Below are positions 23,419-34,856 of a stretch of DNA of 64,000 nucleotides, one piece after another. This stretch comes from Pyronema omphalodes (lineage: Eukaryota; Ascomycota; Pezizomycetes; Pezizales; Pyronemataceae). Made by a program: the position numbers and the translations under genes. Numbering within the stretch: the first letter of the stretch is position 1; every line of letters starts with the position of its first letter. The stretch covers positions 186,001 to 250,000 of the forward strand of contig JAJJXM010000031.1 in NCBI GenBank assembly GCA_024516155.1. The letters run 5' to 3'. The notes under the pieces were generated by a model. The model saw only the letters and a program-made list of their open reading frames with translations, did no database searches and was not told the origin of the DNA.

Positions 23419-25081
23419 GGTAATTTTCGCCCCGGGAGTCGGTCAGATTGATACTGATTGAAATAGGTGTCGGTGAGACTGCATCAGAGGGTATAACGAT
23501 AATAGCACAACATACGTATCCCTACCGTCTTCATTTTTAAACAACATATTTGACACATTCGGAGCCTTATGTCTGAAATACCGAGATTTTTCTTTTTTTT
23601 GTTTGACTACCTATCACATGAATTACGGCCCCGTTTTGTGATATGGCGGGATTGCTATGCATAGGTGGCTTTGGAATATACCGATTATCTCCAGAGATAA
23701 AACTTTGGTTCTGTCTTGCTTTTCTCATTTATTCTCGCGACTTCATTCTCTAACAAAATGTATCTACTACAGTTCTACTGTATCGTAGGATCTGGCTTAA
23801 TCCGATAACTTAGATTTCGCATATCAATTCCTCTTTGAGTCGCACCGTAACACAGATACTGAAGTCCAGAACGGTTATTTAGATTTGTGGATACATACAA
23901 TGCATAGGTGCACGACCTAGTCTAACAACCCCACGCACCTGTATCCCGCACGGCAATCATTTATACCGACCCTACAGAACGAAATGTCATCCTGTAGGCA
24001 GTGAGGACTGACCAACTCATCGGTATCGCTTGGTCTCGATAATCATACCCACTTTCCATATCCGGAGATGCAAGGATGCAAATGTGCGCATTATGTATCC
24101 ACAGAACACATGATGTCTCGGAGAACAGCGGATACTTTGCTGGAATTTAGAGCAATGACTTTTGCATATTCTACTGATGCCTAGAGTTTCTTATAAGTCG
24201 CGCGAGCGGGGATAAACTACATCGAATTTCGAAACATTTCTCGATTCTACAGCATTCCAGTTGATAAACATCAGACAAGTAGAAGCTCTATCAAATCAAA
24301 TTAGACTCAGCTATGAAAATCTTTAAAGCTTCTAGAACCAAATGTCTTCTGGAATGTGAGTAGATGTGTAGTAAATATTGAATATCGACAGACGCGTAAG
24401 CCTGTAACACCTGCCATATGAAGCAACAGAGTAGCCCTAAGAAGCCAAAATCTTGAAAATGAGAAATAATAAAATTAGTTGACGCATCTTCATTCGCTTA
24501 ATTCTACCACACTGCTTCGAATCCACTGCCACTTTAGCAAACCAAATACCGTTATCTAGGTTCCCCTACAGCTCAATATTGCTTTTTAATTGTATAGGTT
24601 CATCACAACACCACCAACTATGTCACTTCTCAGAATCCAACTGCAATTTACGCACAGCCTCCCGATGAGCCCCTCGGAATGTTTTGTATGATGGAAACAA
24701 ACGATGGAATGGATCTACCGTTACTTAATGCGCGCGAGGCGCTTTAGATACGTTCTTTAGTGAGCCTGGGCATAGATATAAAGACGCATCAACTTCCTCG
24801 GGGGCATACAAATCACTTGACGTCGCAACACCGCAAATCGGTTATTGGTAGTCAATCCTTGCAGATAGCATTTCTTCAAGTAAAGTCTTGATAACACAGC
24901 AATTCTCTTAAGAAATCAATCTAGTGCATCTTGTCTTAACAGATCCTCACCACACCAGTTTGTGGAAATTAAATACCACTGCCTGGTAGGTTCTGTGACC
25001 TCTTGGTGCGTTGATCTTCACTGACAGGCTAATCAAATTATATCGACAGCCGTAGCATCGTCCCCAAACTTCTATCTGCAA
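23419..25081. other. Spacer between the two membrane-protein paralogues
   Basis: About 1.7 kb of AT-rich sequence without a credible gene. It presumably includes the promoter of paralogue B. Confidence 0.45.
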
Positions 25082-26665
25082 ATGCATGACTTCATATTAT
25101 CCTATGTCCTGACCTTGATCTTTCTTCTCATCTCCCATGCATCCGGCTTCCCCATCTACCCCCGCGATGTCACCTCCGCTCGAATAATCCCCCTCAATAC
25201 CGCCGGCGCTCTCGGTCTTCTCTGGAGTTCCATCGGTCTCGCCGTTCTTACAGCATTAATCCAAGGTCTCGTAACCACCATGGCTAGCGTCGCTGAATCC
25301 TCTGCTATGTGGACCTTCCGATTCCGACTTGCTAGATCCGAATATATCTGGTGGTCTTTCGTCTCTGGTCTTCTTGGAACATCTTTGATTATGATTACTT
25401 TATCCTTCTTATGCGGAAATCAAGGAGAGGGTTTATCGGTACTAGTGCTTTCTTCTGCGACTGGTGTGGCGATTGTGAGGTATATGATACCTGCCTGGAG
25501 GAGCAGACATTTCATTGAGCACAGATGGTTGGCCTGGACTGGACCAAGTAGGACAGGGATTAATATTAGGTATGCTAGTGTTGTTGGGGATCAGGAGCAG
25601 TGGTTTAGGTTATTTCAGAAGGTAGAGAACGAGAGGTTTTTGATGTTTCCTTCCGACGAATGGGGCTGGAGTTTACCTTTCAATTCTCCGAAGGGATTGT
25701 ATCCAGATGCTACGGAGATTCTACATAGAACCCCACAATCTACTCTGACTACTTTGGCTGCGAAGGATAGGATTGGTCAGCTCGGACGAGGGATCTATGA
25801 CGATGGGCTCCACGATTTCAATCAACCGGAAGGAAACATCTCACTCCTCTGGGGCACAGACCAAGGCTTCCGACGTCGTGTCTCAAGGGCCATCGGTAGC
25901 ATGCCTCTAAATCTTCTGAGGTCACAGCCAGTAACAGTTGACAACTACGTCGCCGATGGTCTCTGTCTCGCCATGGGAATTCTTGGTCGGAACAAAGGCC
26001 TAAACCCGAAATCCCTCGTCTACGGCGCCGAGGAACGAGAGAAGAGAACCGGTGCTCTCGACGCTCCTCATGAAATCAATTCTAGGAAAATCTCCAATAC
26101 GCTCGAGAACACATCTACCTGGAAACCTCGGCCGGCAAAGGTACTTAGAAGTTATTATGTAGATACTCTTAAGAAGCAGTATGGTGGGATTAGTGATGCC
26201 TATGTCGCCGCATCCGTTGAGCTGGCTCTTATTCTAGCAGATGCAGATCATCATGCTATCAGAGCGTGGTTTGGTCAACGGATGGAGCAGCAGGATTATG
26301 AATTTAATCGTGAGCTTCAGGAGCACAGGCAGTCACTCGGGGATTTAGGTCCGACAGCGGTGGAATTCAATGCACTGTATCGGGGAAGTTATGTTTCGAT
26401 GGTTATTTCGTTGAATTATATGAACTACCCATTTGGTGGTGGTGCTAATAGCAAGGAGGGGCTTTGCAGACCGGATTTGACCTGTATGGCATTGTTGTTG
26501 ATGGCGGAGGGAGCGGAGAAACCAAAGTGGTGGGAGGAGAAGTGGGTTGAGAATAGGCTGCAGGAGGAGAGAAAGGCGCTGAGTAAGGATGAATCTTGGG
26601 TGGATCCGATGGCATGGCTATTTGGGTTGGAGAAGTGGCCAGATGTGAGAGGATGGAGAGTGTAA
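25082..26665 (+). CDS. Membrane protein of unrecognised fungal family, paralogue B (527 aa)
   Basis: Intronless. It begins with a probable signal peptide (hydrophobic residues 4-20, likely cleavage near SHASG-FP), then three hydrophobic helices (about 45-65, 95-118, 125-145) and a long soluble part. It shares all ordered blocks of paralogue A: WTFRFRLA, LAWTGPSRTGI, SLLWG, SRAIGSMP, GILGRNKG, PRPAKVLRSYY and RMEQQD. It differs by the signal peptide, a longer middle (GIYDDGLHDFNQPEGN) and a Trp-rich C-terminus (KWWEEKWVENRL). Same strand and head-to-tail arrangement, 1.66 kb apart, which indicates an old tandem duplication. Function unknown; no enzyme signature seen. Confidence 0.82.
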   Translation: MHDFILSYVLTLIFLLISHASGFPIYPRDVTSARIIPLNTAGALGLLWSSIGLAVLTALIQGLVTTMASVAESSAMWTFRFRLARSEYIWWSFVSGLLGTSLIMITLSFLCGNQGEGLSVLVLSSATGVAIVRYMIPAWRSRHFIEHRWLAWTGPSRTGINIRYASVVGDQEQWFRLFQKVENERFLMFPSDEWGWSLPFNSPKGLYPDATEILHRTPQSTLTTLAAKDRIGQLGRGIYDDGLHDFNQPEGNISLLWGTDQGFRRRVSRAIGSMPLNLLRSQPVTVDNYVADGLCLAMGILGRNKGLNPKSLVYGAEEREKRTGALDAPHEINSRKISNTLENTSTWKPRPAKVLRSYYVDTLKKQYGGISDAYVAASVELALILADADHHAIRAWFGQRMEQQDYEFNRELQEHRQSLGDLGPTAVEFNALYRGSYVSMVISLNYMNYPFGGGANSKEGLCRPDLTCMALLLMAEGAEKPKWWEEKWVENRLQEERKALSKDESWVDPMAWLFGLEKWPDVRGWRV

Positions 26666-28363
26666 TGTTGGGCAGGACCAATGAGGAGTGGTTGAGCATG
26701 ATTTATGATTTCATTCTGTACTACGGTTTGCTGAGCATAACGGAACAGGAACAACCCCTTTAAAAAAGAGAAAGAACAAGACAACTTTTAGTTTTCTCAT
26801 GAATAAACATCTCATACTATTATTATCACACGCCATTTGTCAGTGATCTGCCTCGCTTAATACTCTTGTTTTCTACACGTTTTGCTTTCATGCGCCGGGT
26901 CCGGGGAACCGCCCCCACCGCATCTTGGGCTCTTTATCTATGTACTTACTATGTTTCTCATCAAGGCTCCCATGTAAATGATCACACCGTCTACTACCTC
27001 TTTCATTCCATTACCACGCAACAATGCTGCCTAGTATCCAGCGTGGAAGTCTAATTCTCGCAGCCCTCTTCGTCAGAGAAACTACAGAACTCATATCGGG
27101 ATCTGATAACTACCTTTAAATATGCATGGTGGAGCCATAACAACATTTACTGACAGTCTTTGATGGTTTTAACAGTGAAATTTTCTTCGAGAAGTTGTTT
27201 ACCACAAGTAACCAAGATGATTACTACATATACACGGACCAAGATGGATTCGAAGAAGGGAGGATTTGCTATATTTTCTAACTTTTCTTTTACATCATGT
27301 TTTCCTTTGTATCACGAATGACGAAAAGGGAGAGGCGAGATGGGAAAGTCAAGGAGCTGGGGACGGGTGTGTTTCTGTATTTTCTCATTTCCTTTGTTTT
27401 CCTTTAATTTTCCTATTATTATCAGAGTTTCAGGCGGTAGAAACTGGGGAAGGGTGGAGGAAAGACACTAGAGCAAACAGGGCTCACGGACACAACGACG
27501 AGATGGATAGACACAGACAGAAAGACGGAGGCGACTACTGCCGGAAACTTAGATAGACCGCTCTGGGGCGTACCCAGTGGCCATCGGAGCAACTCCTGAT
27601 GGTCAGCATTGTACCTTAAAGTAGTACCCGCCATAACCTTACGGTTACAAGCGTGTATGACAAATAAATAAATAAATACTACATATACACAATTCTTCTT
27701 CTACCCCAAGCCGCAGCCTAGTAAAAAGTAAAGGAAAAATCGCCTGTCAGACCTCCATCACCACCCACCCTCAGTTCCTCCGTTTTCACAGAATATGGAA
27801 CCTCAGGTCGAGATCATCAGCACCCATCCCGAAGGACCGGCAGTAATAGACTTCACTCTGGGGTGGTGAGGATATCGATCATCAACCAGGTTGGAGAATA
27901 ATCTGTGGCTCTTGTAAAGAGTTCAGATGAGACGATTTACTATAGAAATGATCCTATGAAGTAAAATCGCATAATGAGAAAAGAGGGGTGCGGGGGATCG
28001 GGGGTATTTATGTGTTTTGGAGGGCGCAATTTCGCCGCTGGACTGGGCGTTGCTGGATGACGCTAATCGGGATGGGTGAGAATTTTTTACGCGGCGAAAC
28101 CTGCTAGCGCATACGAGCATGCGCAGCGGATGGCGGCGAAAAAAAACATTCGCTGATAATGCGACTGAGTATGATACGGAGGTCTTTCTATACGCGTTCA
28201 GGGAAATCTATACACAGGAATATACAATTTCATGAGTTATGTGAAGCACAAAAATGATGAAATTCAAGCGATAGAGAATTTTGGAGCAAAATCATGACGC
28301 CTTTCCCTTTCCGTGGTCTGCTGATAGATCATATTGGCTAAAATGCCGCTTTCTTTCACCGAT
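26666..28363. other. Spacer, 1.7 kb
   Basis: Short frames only, no domain. 27660-27676 is a short AAAT tetranucleotide run. It ends at the second tRNA-Val gene. Confidence 0.45.
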
Positions 28364-28436
28364 GGTTTCATGGTGTAGTTGGTTATCACATCAGTCTAAC
28401 ACACTGAAGGTCCCCAGATCGAGCCTGGGTGAAATC
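28364..28436 (+). tRNA. tRNA-Val (anticodon AAC), copy 2
   Basis: Identical in all 73 positions to the copy at 4768-4840. Acceptor GGTTTCA/TGAAATC, anticodon loop CTAACAC. Pol III terminator TTTTT at 28441-28445. It lies about 160 bp beyond the 3' end of ARP6. Confidence 0.96.
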
Positions 28437-28592
28437 ATCATTTTTGTCTTCATTGCACAATGCAATCATGACCGATTCTTCAGCATGAACGGCATCAAAT
28501 TATTGCGTCTGTTGTATTTTTTCTAACAACCAGTATTTTTTTTTCCATCGTGGATCATGAACCTAGCACATAGCCTTACTAGAAGAGAGAGA

Positions 28593-30012
28593 TTATTCTC
28601 CAACCCGTCTCTTCTTATGAGATCGATTTTCCCTCCTCTCTTTCTCCAGCGAGCTTTCCTTGACGGTCTCTCCTCCACCTCTAACATCCTCCCCTGCCAT
28701 AGTCTTCTGAGCCCATACCAAACCGTGCTCCATATATTCCTTTCTTGTTACCGTTCTCTTCTTAATGAAACTCTCATCATTCGCCATGTGTGCAGCTCCG
28801 AGCCAGGTGTACTTCACGGGATCCTCGGGGACCTTGGCTCTAACCGTAGCCTCCACCGGGGCCATCGGCCTAAGCTCCTTCTCAAACCTCTCTTGAAACC
28901 CAGGAATCGCTGCATTTCCTCCTGTCAACACAATATTCGCCAATAATAAAGGTCTGTAACGTTCCGGCACCATCTCCAACGATTGAAGAACACACTCCGC
29001 AACACCAGCCTGCTTAACACCGACATCTGCGGGGTTGAACAGCAGTTCAGGAACCGTAAACCTCTCATTTGCCAACACCATCACCTGTTCATCATCACCA
29101 CGTTTTCCATGAGGCCTTACAAATCCTGCCTTGTGTGTATTGTAGTCCGGTAGTACGTAGTCTCTCACAAGCGGGTTGTCGACGGTTCGTAATCTCTTGC
29201 ACTTCTCTAGATCTGCCGAGAAATCGGTGGAGACAAAACACACTGCCTCTTTTACTTGTGAGATGAGGTAGGGCTCTTCCATCATGTTCCAGGTACGCAT
29301 AGAGACCAGCTCTTTGAGGTAGTTGGTCAGGAATTTTCCGCCGATGTCGATACGTCTAACTCCAAGATTCCATGGCTGGCCGAAGAGCGTGGGGTAGATA
29401 TGGGTATGCGAGAAACCGGAATCAACGACAAGGACGGCTTCGGCGGGGTGAGGAGCGGGAGGGAATAGGGTAGGAGCCCAAGGAATTACGGATGGTGCTA
29501 GAGAAGTTCAGCAGGAAGCTAGACGCAGGGGAAGGAGGGGAGGTGGTACCGACGCACCGGTAATACTCGGCGAATTCGTACTCTTCAAAAACCATTTGAT
29601 CACAGTTATTCTGAAGAGATAAGGGAGCATTTGGAGCCTCCGTCAAGATGAAACGAGTCTCATGAGGATCAGCCTGTTCTCATCCCATCGTCAGCCCTTC
29701 GAGTTCTCCGAGCCCTCTGAGAGTACACCATACATGAACCGGACTATCTGTCTCCAGAAATGTCCTATCCCAGATCTCCTTTTCTGCTTCCCAATTCACC
29801 AAATATCCTTTCTCAACCGGTCTTCGGAATGCCATTCCACCAAAGTCGCGTGCAGTCTCGAGTTGCGTTCCGACTAATGAGCGGCGGTCTCGCGTCCGCG
29901 CGATACAGTTGGGGATCAGGTATACATCATCGTAGGAGGGTGAACTACTGCCGAAACCGGCTTTGATGGTGTAGCTGCCGTTGTCGACGACGAGAGTTGT
30001 CGGTGGTGGCAT
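28593..30012 (-). CDS. arp6: Actin-related protein 6 (SWR1 complex subunit), 435 aa
   Basis: Exons 30012-29734, 29673-29550 and 29497-28593. The first intron (60 nt, GTATGG, branch GCTGAC, AACAG) removes an in-frame TGA. The second (52 nt, GTACCA, branch CTGAAC, TCTAG) corrects the frame and yields EEYEFAEYYRCVAPSVIPWAP. The actin fold is clear: TLVVDNGSYTIKAGFG at the N-terminus, DPHETRFILTEAPN, VLVVDSGFSHTHI (second phosphate loop), GVRRIDIGGKFLTNYLKEL, and LLANIVLTGGNAAIPGFQER. The Arp6 assignment rests on that LTEAPN-EEYEFAEYYRC-RRIDIGGK pattern and on a length close to yeast Arp6. Arp6 sits in the SWR1 remodeller, which deposits H2A.Z. The basic C-terminal tail (RENRSHKKRR) could be a nuclear signal. 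The tRNA-Val gene lies just beyond its 3' end on the other strand. Confidence 0.93.
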
Positions 30013-32188
30013 TTGCAGGTGGATGACGCGTGAAGGTGGTGGGGTGCAGGGATTGAAAGATCGCGGGCGCGTTACGCGGTGGGGTTGTGCGCACTGCGCT
30101 TGAAAAGAGATTCTAAGGACTCTTGTCAGTTGATGTTACAGGATTCATTGATACAAGATATTTTTTGAAATTCGTGGAAGTTCTGGTCGTGTAATCGGAG
30201 TTTCAGTCTTGTACTTGGGGATTTATACCTCACTCTGATTCGATGGCACTGACGCTATAACTCAAGAATCACGGTAGAACCGTTGACGTTGGAACCCAGC
30301 AGATACATTTTTGTCTAGGAATAAGCACAGCAAGACAAAAAGGACTGTCATAACATTTTACCCAACCAATTTCTAGATCATATGATAATTCCTTTCAAAG
30401 TGTAGGTATAACATGCTCCATGCGGGCCTTGATATACATAACACACACCATAAATTTCCTTTCCATTTCGTGGGCAATTCCAATAACAAGCCATAAACCC
30501 CCAAAAGCAATATCTAATCACATAAGTCTCTAAATCTAAAGCTTCAATCAAATCAGTAATGCTTACAGTGCAAAAAGTGAACTCACCACGAGAAAATACA
30601 TACCGCATACAAGAGCACCCAGTATACAAGACCAACAAATAGACCACCCTCAAGTCATCTGTATGGAATAGACATAAATGGCCTACATATATGAATATTC
30701 CTGAGGATCCATGGCTCTTCCCACTGGTATTTTAATGCCAATGCGACTTGATATCACCAAATAAAGTTAAACTGCGGTTATACATTACACCTTCCATCCA
30801 TCACGGTTCTTAGGATCGGCTTCACCGCAGATGACAATCCAATCTGGATAATAATACAATATCCTAGATTTTAGAATACAAGTCCAAGCTTTCCCAGTCC
30901 CGGCGTAGCATGTTATATCCAGATTTCTTTTTGTAGAATGATTGGTACACATGTTTGATATCAAAAGCAACTTGCGCGGTTACCCCATGCGCACGCAGTT
31001 AGCCTATATCGAGTGACACGTCATGATGTAATACAGCCACGGTCCTTTACCCTTTTATTCCCTGTTGCTTGTATTGATATATAATCTTCAATGAGTCTTT
31101 CTTTCTTTCTTTCATTTTTTGCTATCCATCCTAAAACCCATCTCTCTCTGTTTCACAAATCTAACCCATAGCTCTACTTGCATAAATCGTTAATCCAAAA
31201 CTTGTTAACACTTCACTCCTCCAATTCCCAGTGTTATACCGTGCTACTAAAGAATTCATAGATACTTCTATAATAGCAGATCAAGTTTATTTAAACACTG
31301 TTAAACCTACGTGTTTTTTTTCTGATTTTTTTCCCTAGAGGTTGGGTTCATACGATTGGGAGCACACGATTAATGTTTGGCGTTTTCCCGCGGGTCCATG
31401 CGTGGCTTGTCATCGATATATCTATCTATTCCATTGGTATCTAACAACAGCAAGACACATATCTGATAAGCTCACGGTTCGTTTCTCGTTTCTCATTTCA
31501 CTTTTTCCTAACCTGGAAATAAAAGACCCGATCAAAAAGCATTTTATTCTCGGGGGCTCGGGGGTTTGGGAAGTCCTGATATTCGCATCGTTTTTGATCC
31601 CATTAAACCCCAACTTCCTCTCATCATCATTATTCTTTTGCCTCTCATCATAAACCTACAAATCCCCCAGATCCATAACGGAAAAGAAACTGCGACCCAA
31701 AAAAGACAAGACAAAGTAACCAACGCCCACCTCACAAATCGAAAAAAAAACAGCAATCGCTAATGTAACAAATGCCTTCCGCTCCCCTTTTCCCGAATAA
31801 AGAAAAAAAAAAACAGAGTGAATAAAAACCAATTTAAAACAAAGGACAAAGGTATAAAAACAACTGGAGAAAATAAAAAAGTAAAAAAGTAAAAAACAGG
31901 TAAACAGGTAAACAAGTATTCGTAATTTCGTGCCTTCCTGAATACACTACGGTAAGGAAGAAACTCGTGGATGCCGGTGGTTGGATAGGGGTATGTCGTC
32001 ATTTATTGTGGTGGTAGGCATCGTTGGTGAGAGTATATCCTAATCTGAGTGGGGTGAACTAGTGAAGCTACTAGTGTTACCTGCGTCTTAGGCGCCGCGG
32101 GTATTTTTTCAGTTTCTCTTGAGTCGAGCTCATTCTGTGGTAGCAAAATAGGCTTCATCCATCTGTCGTGATAATTATCCATCCTCTC
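30013..32188. other. Spacer between ARP6 and Rab genes
   Basis: About 2.2 kb holding the ARP6 promoter and the Rab 3' flank. A-rich runs occur at 31740-31890. The short frames have no domain. Nothing else recognised. Confidence 0.45.
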
Positions 32189-33432
32189 CTAACAGCACCT
32201 TCCATTGCCTGCGTCATTCTGCTGAGTAATGTCCGCGCCATTCTGAACCGGATTTCTCCGCACTCCATAAAGTCTTTCGTACTCAATTTCCTGTCTTCTC
32301 TCTACCAACTTTCTGGAGATGACTTGGAATACCTCGTCGATTCCGGTATCATCTCTTGCAGAAATCTCGTGGCAGGTATCCATTCCCGTAAATCCCCCGC
32401 CCTCACCATCCCCAAGGTGTTCGGCGGCGTAGGCGACGCAGCGTTCAAATGGAACTTCACGCTTGGAGGGATCAGCATTCACGAGGTCGGCTTTGGTGCC
32501 TACGATGTGGATTATAATGTTGTTGGGAATGTTTTTCTTGAGCTCGAGAAGCCTGACAAGTGTTAGAGATGAGGAAACTGAGGAAGGAAGATGAGGTACC
32601 AAGAGTGCATCGCGAGGAAACTGGCCTCAGAGGTGATGTCGTAGCAGAGAATACCTATTGCTGTCAGTGTCTTATAATGTTCTGGCTCGAAGCCGTCGAC
32701 GGTCGACAACTTTCGAAGGAACATACCGCAATTGGCGCTACGATAATAAAGCTTCGAAATACTCCGATAACGTTCTTGACCGGCAGTATCCTTTTAAAAG
32801 AGCAGTGCTTTAGTACCAGAGCCAGTCATCCTAGGGGGTCAGGGTGGAAGGGTTGAAGACAAAGTACGTACCCATATCTAAATCACCACAACTGTCAGAG
32901 ATATCACTAACTAAAGCCATTTACTGCTTTGGTTAGGGCTAAGGAAAGCTTTACCTGAAGTTTTACCACGGTATCGTCAACGGGGACTTTCTTGGCTAGG
33001 AAACTTGCGCCGATGGTAGAGGCGGATTGAGGGTCAAAGGTGTTTTTGACATATCTAGAAGCTTGTTTAGCTTTGAGCGGGGGTAGTTGAGACAGAATTA
33101 TATGGGCCATACCGGACGACTAGAGAGGTCTTTCCAACGCCTAGAAGCAAGATAACATGTTAGCAAAAGTTCTCCTGCTATTCTTAGAAACCCTCAGAGT
33201 AGTGTGATTAAAGCTCATAATAGCTCAAAGGAGCTATTCTTGAAGCTATGGTCCTTCAGAGCTCTGTATGGTAGATTTCCAGGCATTCAAGAGCTGGGTT
33301 CGGGGTCGCTTCACGTCTCCGTCGCGTCTGTATAGCTTCTCCGACTCCGAGGATGGGTCAACACTAACCTTGAGTTCCGAGAACCACGAGCTTAGCTTCG
33401 AGGCTCCCCGCGTTGTTGCGCGTATGGTCCAT
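32189..33432 (-). CDS. Rab-family small GTPase with 6-nt microexon (226 aa)
   Basis: Seven exons: 33432-33369, 33140-33113, 33054-32955, 32877-32872, 32790-32727, 32654-32600, 32552-32189. The joined frame gives the G1 P-loop GTQGVGKTS (residues 19-27), the effector region with NTFDPQSASTIGASF, G3 as LQIWDTAGQERY, G4 as GTKADL in place of the usual NKxD, and G5 EISA. The C-terminal GRCC is a double-cysteine geranylgeranylation signal. The fourth exon is only six nt (ATATGG, Ile-Trp) and is needed to build the invariant IWDTAGQE; both flanking introns (77 and 81 nt) have GT-AG ends. It acts in membrane traffic as a membrane-anchored switch. The TKAD variant and long alpha-helical loop resemble a filamentous-fungal Rab group, but I cannot give a subfamily name with confidence. 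Confidence 0.9.
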
Positions 33433-34424
33433 AGTGGTTGAGATAAGCTTTTTTGGAGCTCTGTGCGTTTGCAGCTAGGGGTTTTTTTGCAGGAGCCGGT
33501 ATCGGCGGGGTTGAGGGTTTCGGGAGACTGGAAGAGGCCAGTCGAAGGTGGAGTTGTGGGTTATAAAGTAATCGCAAACAAATGTTGTTGAGTCGAAGAA
33601 TGTTGTCAAGGAAAGGCGGACCGCAGAAGGTTTCTTCTGTGTTCCTTTGTTTGTAACGGTGGTTTCTTGGTGGGTTGAAGTTCTGGCGGGGCAAATATGA
33701 AGGGTTGGCGCTCAGATGAGGTTCGAACAAACGGTTCGGCACGGTGCAAGTAGTGGGATGTTATGTAGGTGCTATGTATGCTAGGGGGAGTTAGTTAGAG
33801 TGAAGGGAGCTTCCAGGCGCGACCAACAGCTCCAAATAACTCTCTCTCTATCTCTCTTGTTCCACTTTAATCTCCAATCACTCTCACCAGACGGAGCAGA
33901 ACAACCACGCGGGAAAAGAAAAATGGAATCACAGAATATCGAGACGAAACAAAGAAAGGGTCACGCAACGCGTGGCTAAAAACATCAGCTTTAAATTGCG
34001 GCTCTGACGTCGCTTCAACCTGACTGAGGAAGCGCCGAGGCACACGCCGCGTGATAAATATTTACGACCATGGCGAAGTCCGGTAAAGCTCTGAAAAGGC
34101 TCATCATCAAATTCTAGAAAGGGCCCGGATAACAAACAGAAGATGGAATCCTATAGCAAACCTCGCAAAGGTGCGCTTCTAGATGCTCAGACAATATCAG
34201 ATAAATCGGACGCACGAACCAATCGGGAACCAGTCATAGCACATATCTTAATGACGAAAGTTATCATCTTATCATTTCAAGCCACTCACTCTATCAAACG
34301 GAATAATAATTTCCTACCGCACGAATAGGGCACAAATCCAACCATCATGACAGAAGCTGATGACCTCGTAACGGGCCAGGGGATACCGTGGGCCGGAACC
34401 GCATACCAGGCGTGGTCATCAGCT
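33433..34424. other. Spacer upstream of the Rab gene
   Basis: About 1 kb, presumed Rab promoter and 5' leader. An overlapping frame (33742-33392, minus) covers the first Rab exon in another phase and is not considered a gene. Confidence 0.4.
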
Positions 34425-34856
34425 TTACAATTTTTTGCAGATCACACCGCGATAGATGCGTGGCGGGCCGATAGGGTGGTATATACCATAGGGCAAAGAG
34501 ATGCACATTATCTTTTTACCCTGCTCGTGTACGGTACACGGTTGAACTGACATCCAGTCAAAAGAAACGGAAACTTTGTCTAGATCATCGGCTATTGCCA
34601 CGCGAATTGTTGAATCGGTTACATCCACTGTAATATCCATCAGCAAGATGCGACGAAATCCATCTGAATTTCCTAGTGGTTTCTGGATAGTTACAAGTCG
34701 CATTTCACCACGCTAAAATAAAGATGACGGTTCCTTGGATATCATCATACTTACCGGCCATAACTCAGATGGCGCATGCTCTGACTCTGGCTTATTCCGA
34801 TCCGATGTCTTACCATACGAATACCCTGAAATCACGGGACGGGAACTATGGTTCAT
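34425..34856 (-). CDS. Possible small two-exon gene (129 aa), hypothetical
   Basis: Exons 34856-34755 and 34712-34425, joined across a 42-nt interval with a consensus GTAAGT donor and TTTATTTTAG acceptor, giving an uninterrupted frame that starts MNHSSRPVISGYSYGKTSD. The second exon has a compositionally ordinary protein (DITVDVTDSTIRVAIADDLD). Against it: the intron is shorter than any other here and lacks a clear branch site, there is no recognised domain, and the region is gene-poor. Function unknown. Confidence 0.25.

Noticed and set aside
29498..29549. Apparent frameshift in the middle of ARP6
   Set aside because: A 52-nt intron (GTACCA to TCTAG, branch CTGAAC) corrects the frame exactly at the conserved EYYRC region.
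29680..29682. In-frame TGA suggesting a broken ARP6
   Set aside because: It lies inside a 60-nt intron with good signals; splicing joins SPVH to ADPHETRF as expected for Arp6.
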